A DNA stretch of 17,300 nucleotides from Russula earlei (lineage: Eukaryota; Basidiomycota; Agaricomycetes; Russulales; Russulaceae): NCBI GenBank assembly GCA_025769875.1, contig JAGFNK010000970.1, positions 1-17,300 on the forward strand. The letters run 5' to 3'. The translations under genes were made by a program, and so were the position numbers. How positions within the stretch are numbered: position 1 is the stretch's first letter; each line of letters opens with the position of its first letter. Below the pieces are notes generated by a model that worked only from the letters and a program-made list of their open reading frames with translations, was not told where the DNA came from and searched no databases. Of the stretch, positions 15,371-17,300 are shown one piece after another.

Positions 15371-16279
15371 GTGCCTCATGAATACGCCTTAGAAGAAGAC
15401 GAAGAAGAAGACGCTATCACTCGACACGTCTTAAACTTAAATCATTATCGAACTTGGACCTCCGTCGCATTCCCTGTCACTACTTTAACCAACTTGCATG
15501 ACGTACCAGAAGTAGAACCACCCCACGAAGACTTTCCTCATCTTATTGAATTCCTTGGAGTCTTACCTTTTGGACAGCTCTTAAGCCACGACGAACATGC
15601 ATTATACCTCGAAACTCTTAGCCGACTTCTGCCACCAGCACGACAACAATTGTTATATTGGCACCTTGCTCAAGCAAAGAATATCCAAGGACAACCAGTT
15701 GACTATCAATCCCTACGCACCAGTGAATTAAATCTCTGGACCAGAGTCATTCAACCACGACACCACATCATTATCCACTCCTTAAGAACAGGATATCGCT
15801 TATTCTACTTAGCTTGGACTTACATCAGCTATTATCGACTCACAGTCCAGTTCTACCACCTACGCCTCAACAGAATACAAAGGGAAAACCAATCTTACAT
15901 TCAACTTGTGGTTGTACCAGGAATACACAACACCTTTGATTGGGAAACTAACTCTTGGATATACGACGCAGATTACAATCAACCTTGGGCAATTACCAGC
16001 CCAGACACCTCATATACTGGTCCCCCTGCATACTATTCTGTCCCAGCAATCCTAGAAGCCTCAAGTCTTGCCCCTCGACCCCTCACACCAATTCAAACTA
16101 CTGTCCCAACAAGCCAAGAACATTGGTCTGCCAGCACAGAAGATACTGAGTCTAATCCGTGGACAGCAAGGTGTAACTGCAAAACAGAGTATTGCACCTG
16201 TAATTTTCGACCAGATACACCTCCTACTCCTGACGGAATCACTCTGTGGACACCAGGCGATTATCACCTCCCAGATTAG
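15371..16279 (+). CDS. 302-codon ORF of the second LTR element, unknown protein
   Basis: The frame is open from 15335, and the only near start is GTG at 15371; no in-frame ATG is near, so the start is uncertain. The product is acidic at first (LEEDEEEDAITRH). A long helical, Leu/Tyr/Arg-rich middle follows (HLIEFLGVLPFGQLL, LYWHLAQAKNIQ, LRTGYRLFYLAWTYISYY). The C-terminal part is Pro/Thr-rich, with a cysteine cluster CNCKTEYCTC at residues 268-277. Two consecutive TAG stops (16277-16282) end it, but the same frame stays open and protein-like to 16543, so the stops may be mutations. No known domain is recognised. Context behind an LTR makes it an element protein rather than a host gene. Confidence 0.5.
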   Translation: MPHEYALEEDEEEDAITRHVLNLNHYRTWTSVAFPVTTLTNLHDVPEVEPPHEDFPHLIEFLGVLPFGQLLSHDEHALYLETLSRLLPPARQQLLYWHLAQAKNIQGQPVDYQSLRTSELNLWTRVIQPRHHIIIHSLRTGYRLFYLAWTYISYYRLTVQFYHLRLNRIQRENQSYIQLVVVPGIHNTFDWETNSWIYDADYNQPWAITSPDTSYTGPPAYYSVPAILEASSLAPRPLTPIQTTVPTSQEHWSASTEDTESNPWTARCNCKTEYCTCNFRPDTPPTPDGITLWTPGDYHLPD

Positions 16280-16282
16280 TAG

Positions 16283-16866
16283 TCCTGGCTCCTCGACACA
16301 GAAGACGTGCAACGCCTCAGCGAGCCCCCTCTAGAGAAACAGTTCCCAACGCAAGAGGATTCCTTGTTGAAAGACCATTACCTCCTACTCCCCCATGACG
16401 CTTACCTACCCCTATTTACTAGTCGTATTCCTACTCCTGTCATACCTTCTCAACCCTTTGCATCGCCATTTGTTGAATCACCTGATAGTATGACATTAGA
16501 AATACTGAACTTCACTCCTATCTACCAGAACAATCTTTCTTAGCCCTAAACCTACCTACACGTTCAAAGAGAGAACTACTTGAATTCAAGAACTATTGCA
16601 CACAGGCTTGGCATCTTAGAACGACACACTTTGTAGTATATCAACATCCCATCCAGGGAGATAAACAACTTTGCTATCTCACCAGCCGAATTCGAAGGAT
16701 ACTTGTGGAAGACCCGAGTAGTCTTGACCCAAAGCAGCATCACCGAAGAATACTCCCGAATTCACTTGAGAAAGCACCAAGGAAACCCGACTACTATTCG
16801 ACTGAAACCAGCCTACACCATTGCATATCCTTGGAACAACGGCCATTGGACTATAACCGTCGTCTA
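16283..16866 (+). pseudogene. Degenerate continuation of the unknown element ORF
   Basis: Protein-like sequence continues after the double stop in the same frame (LLDTEDVQRLSEPPLE to 16543). It then shifts near 16535 to a frame reading SFLALNLPTRSKRELLEF. Near 16640 it shifts again to one reading SREINNFAISPAEFEGYLWK and LKPAYTIAYPWNNGHW, ending at TAG near 16865. Each piece has ordinary protein composition and the joins need only single-base changes. It therefore looks like one coding region that has picked up indels. Family unknown. Confidence 0.42.
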
Positions 16867-16871
16867 GATCT

Positions 16872-17300
16872 ATGAGCACTAGGAGAGACATCACTGACGA
16901 AGAAGAAAATCTAATCCCACTCCTATTGAAAACCTCAGCTACGACACCCAAGATCACCATTACCGAGGAAGATTTGCAGGCACACCTATTATCAACCACG
17001 GAAATCTTTCTGACCCCTGGTTATACGAAGACGATAACGACGAAGTTACCACTGAACAACTTAAAGCGGCAGCCCCAGGAGCAGAGAACGTTCAAGACTT
17101 TAAACCCCTATAATTACACAGGCCTCTTCCTAGACAAACCAGTCAAGTGGAGCCGTTCTAGAAAAAATTGGGTTTACTATAACAATCGAGAAGTCAATTT
17201 TACAGCCAGAACACCTCAAGAAGTTACCGCTATCCTAGGAACTACTCAGAGCACTCGAAGCCTCACTCCAGGACCTTCCACTTGGCGTAATACCCAACAA
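16872..17300 (+). CDS. Open frame running off the right edge, unknown product
   Basis: ATG at 16872 (MSTRRDITDEEENLIP) opens a frame with no stop for 143 codons to the window end. It is acidic at first, with later stretches NPYNYTGLFLDKPVKW, RKNWVYYNNREVNF and SLTPGPSTWRN. Between about 16916 and 17110 another frame also reads like protein (NHGNLSDPWLYEDDNDE), so two compensating indels may hide inside. It could be the start of the element's Gag proper; no capsid or zinc-knuckle motif appears before the edge. Confidence 0.42.
   Translation, partial: MSTRRDITDEEENLIPLLLKTSATTPKITITEEDLQAHLLSTTEIFLTPGYTKTITTKLPLNNLKRQPQEQRTFKTLNPYNYTGLFLDKPVKWSRSRKNWVYYNNREVNFTARTPQEVTAILGTTQSTRSLTPGPSTWRNTQQ

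Noticed and set aside
1..17300. CRISPR arrays, tRNA or rRNA genes, bacterial-type operons
   Set aside because: No spaced direct-repeat array, cloverleaf with A and B boxes, or rRNA segment was seen. Introns and LTR elements mark the DNA as eukaryotic.

Overview
The window looks like a repeat-rich stretch of a filamentous basidiomycete (Agaricomycete-type) nuclear genome. The evidence is short spliceosomal introns (50-84 bp, GTRNGT-like donors, CTGAC/TTGAC-like branch sites), a chromodomain Ty3/gypsy element, Ty1/copia remnants, a poly(A)-tailed retrocopy, and a sterol 3-ketoreductase (ERG27-type) gene with fungal features. The assignment is inference; no ribosomal or organellar marker is present.

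Layout. (1) 1-6319, minus strand: a decayed Ty3/gypsy chromovirus. In transcript order it has a 5' LTR (6319-5635), a primer-binding site (5632-5621), gag (5554-3874), a -1 frameshift signal (3889-3852), then protease, reverse transcriptase, RNase H, integrase and chromodomain (to 565), and a proline-rich tail that leaves the left edge. Ten in-frame stops, nine of them TGA, and at least three frame changes break it. (2) 6320-7230: mostly non-coding, with a TATA box, a possible small spliced gene, a nested hairpin and a 39-bp tandem duplication. (3) 7239-8325, minus: an ERG27-like short-chain dehydrogenase pseudogene whose start codon and introns can still be read. (4) 8757-9112, plus: an apparently intact two-exon gene for a 99-residue small secreted protein, divergent from the pseudogene. 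(5) 9183-10112: a poly(A)-tailed retroelement flanked by a perfect 17-bp target-site duplication. (6) About 10192-13524: copia material, namely an LTR ending in CAACA followed by a half-tRNA-type primer site, a second LTR-like promoter block, and an uninterrupted 732-codon Gag-protease-integrase ORF that stops inside the integrase core. (7) About 13747-17300, plus: the LTR of another retrotransposon, then over 3 kb of unfamiliar coding-like sequence running off the right edge.

The most notable signals concern retroelement mechanism. Both gypsy-type LTRs (5635-6319 and ~13747-14326) have the same arrangement. A short segment 32-33 bp after the TATA box is perfectly complementary to a segment starting 2 nt after the LTR end. 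This is what Tf1/sushi-type self-primed reverse transcription requires. The gypsy element also keeps a canonical T_TTT_TTG slippery heptamer with an 8-bp stem 3 nt downstream, inside the only 52-nt window where a gag-to-pol -1 shift could work. The second LTR carries five TGAYNTCA-like octamers spaced 20, 31, 31 and 11 bp apart, close to whole helical turns. The ORFs behind that LTR match no family I recognise and are the best candidate for undescribed content.
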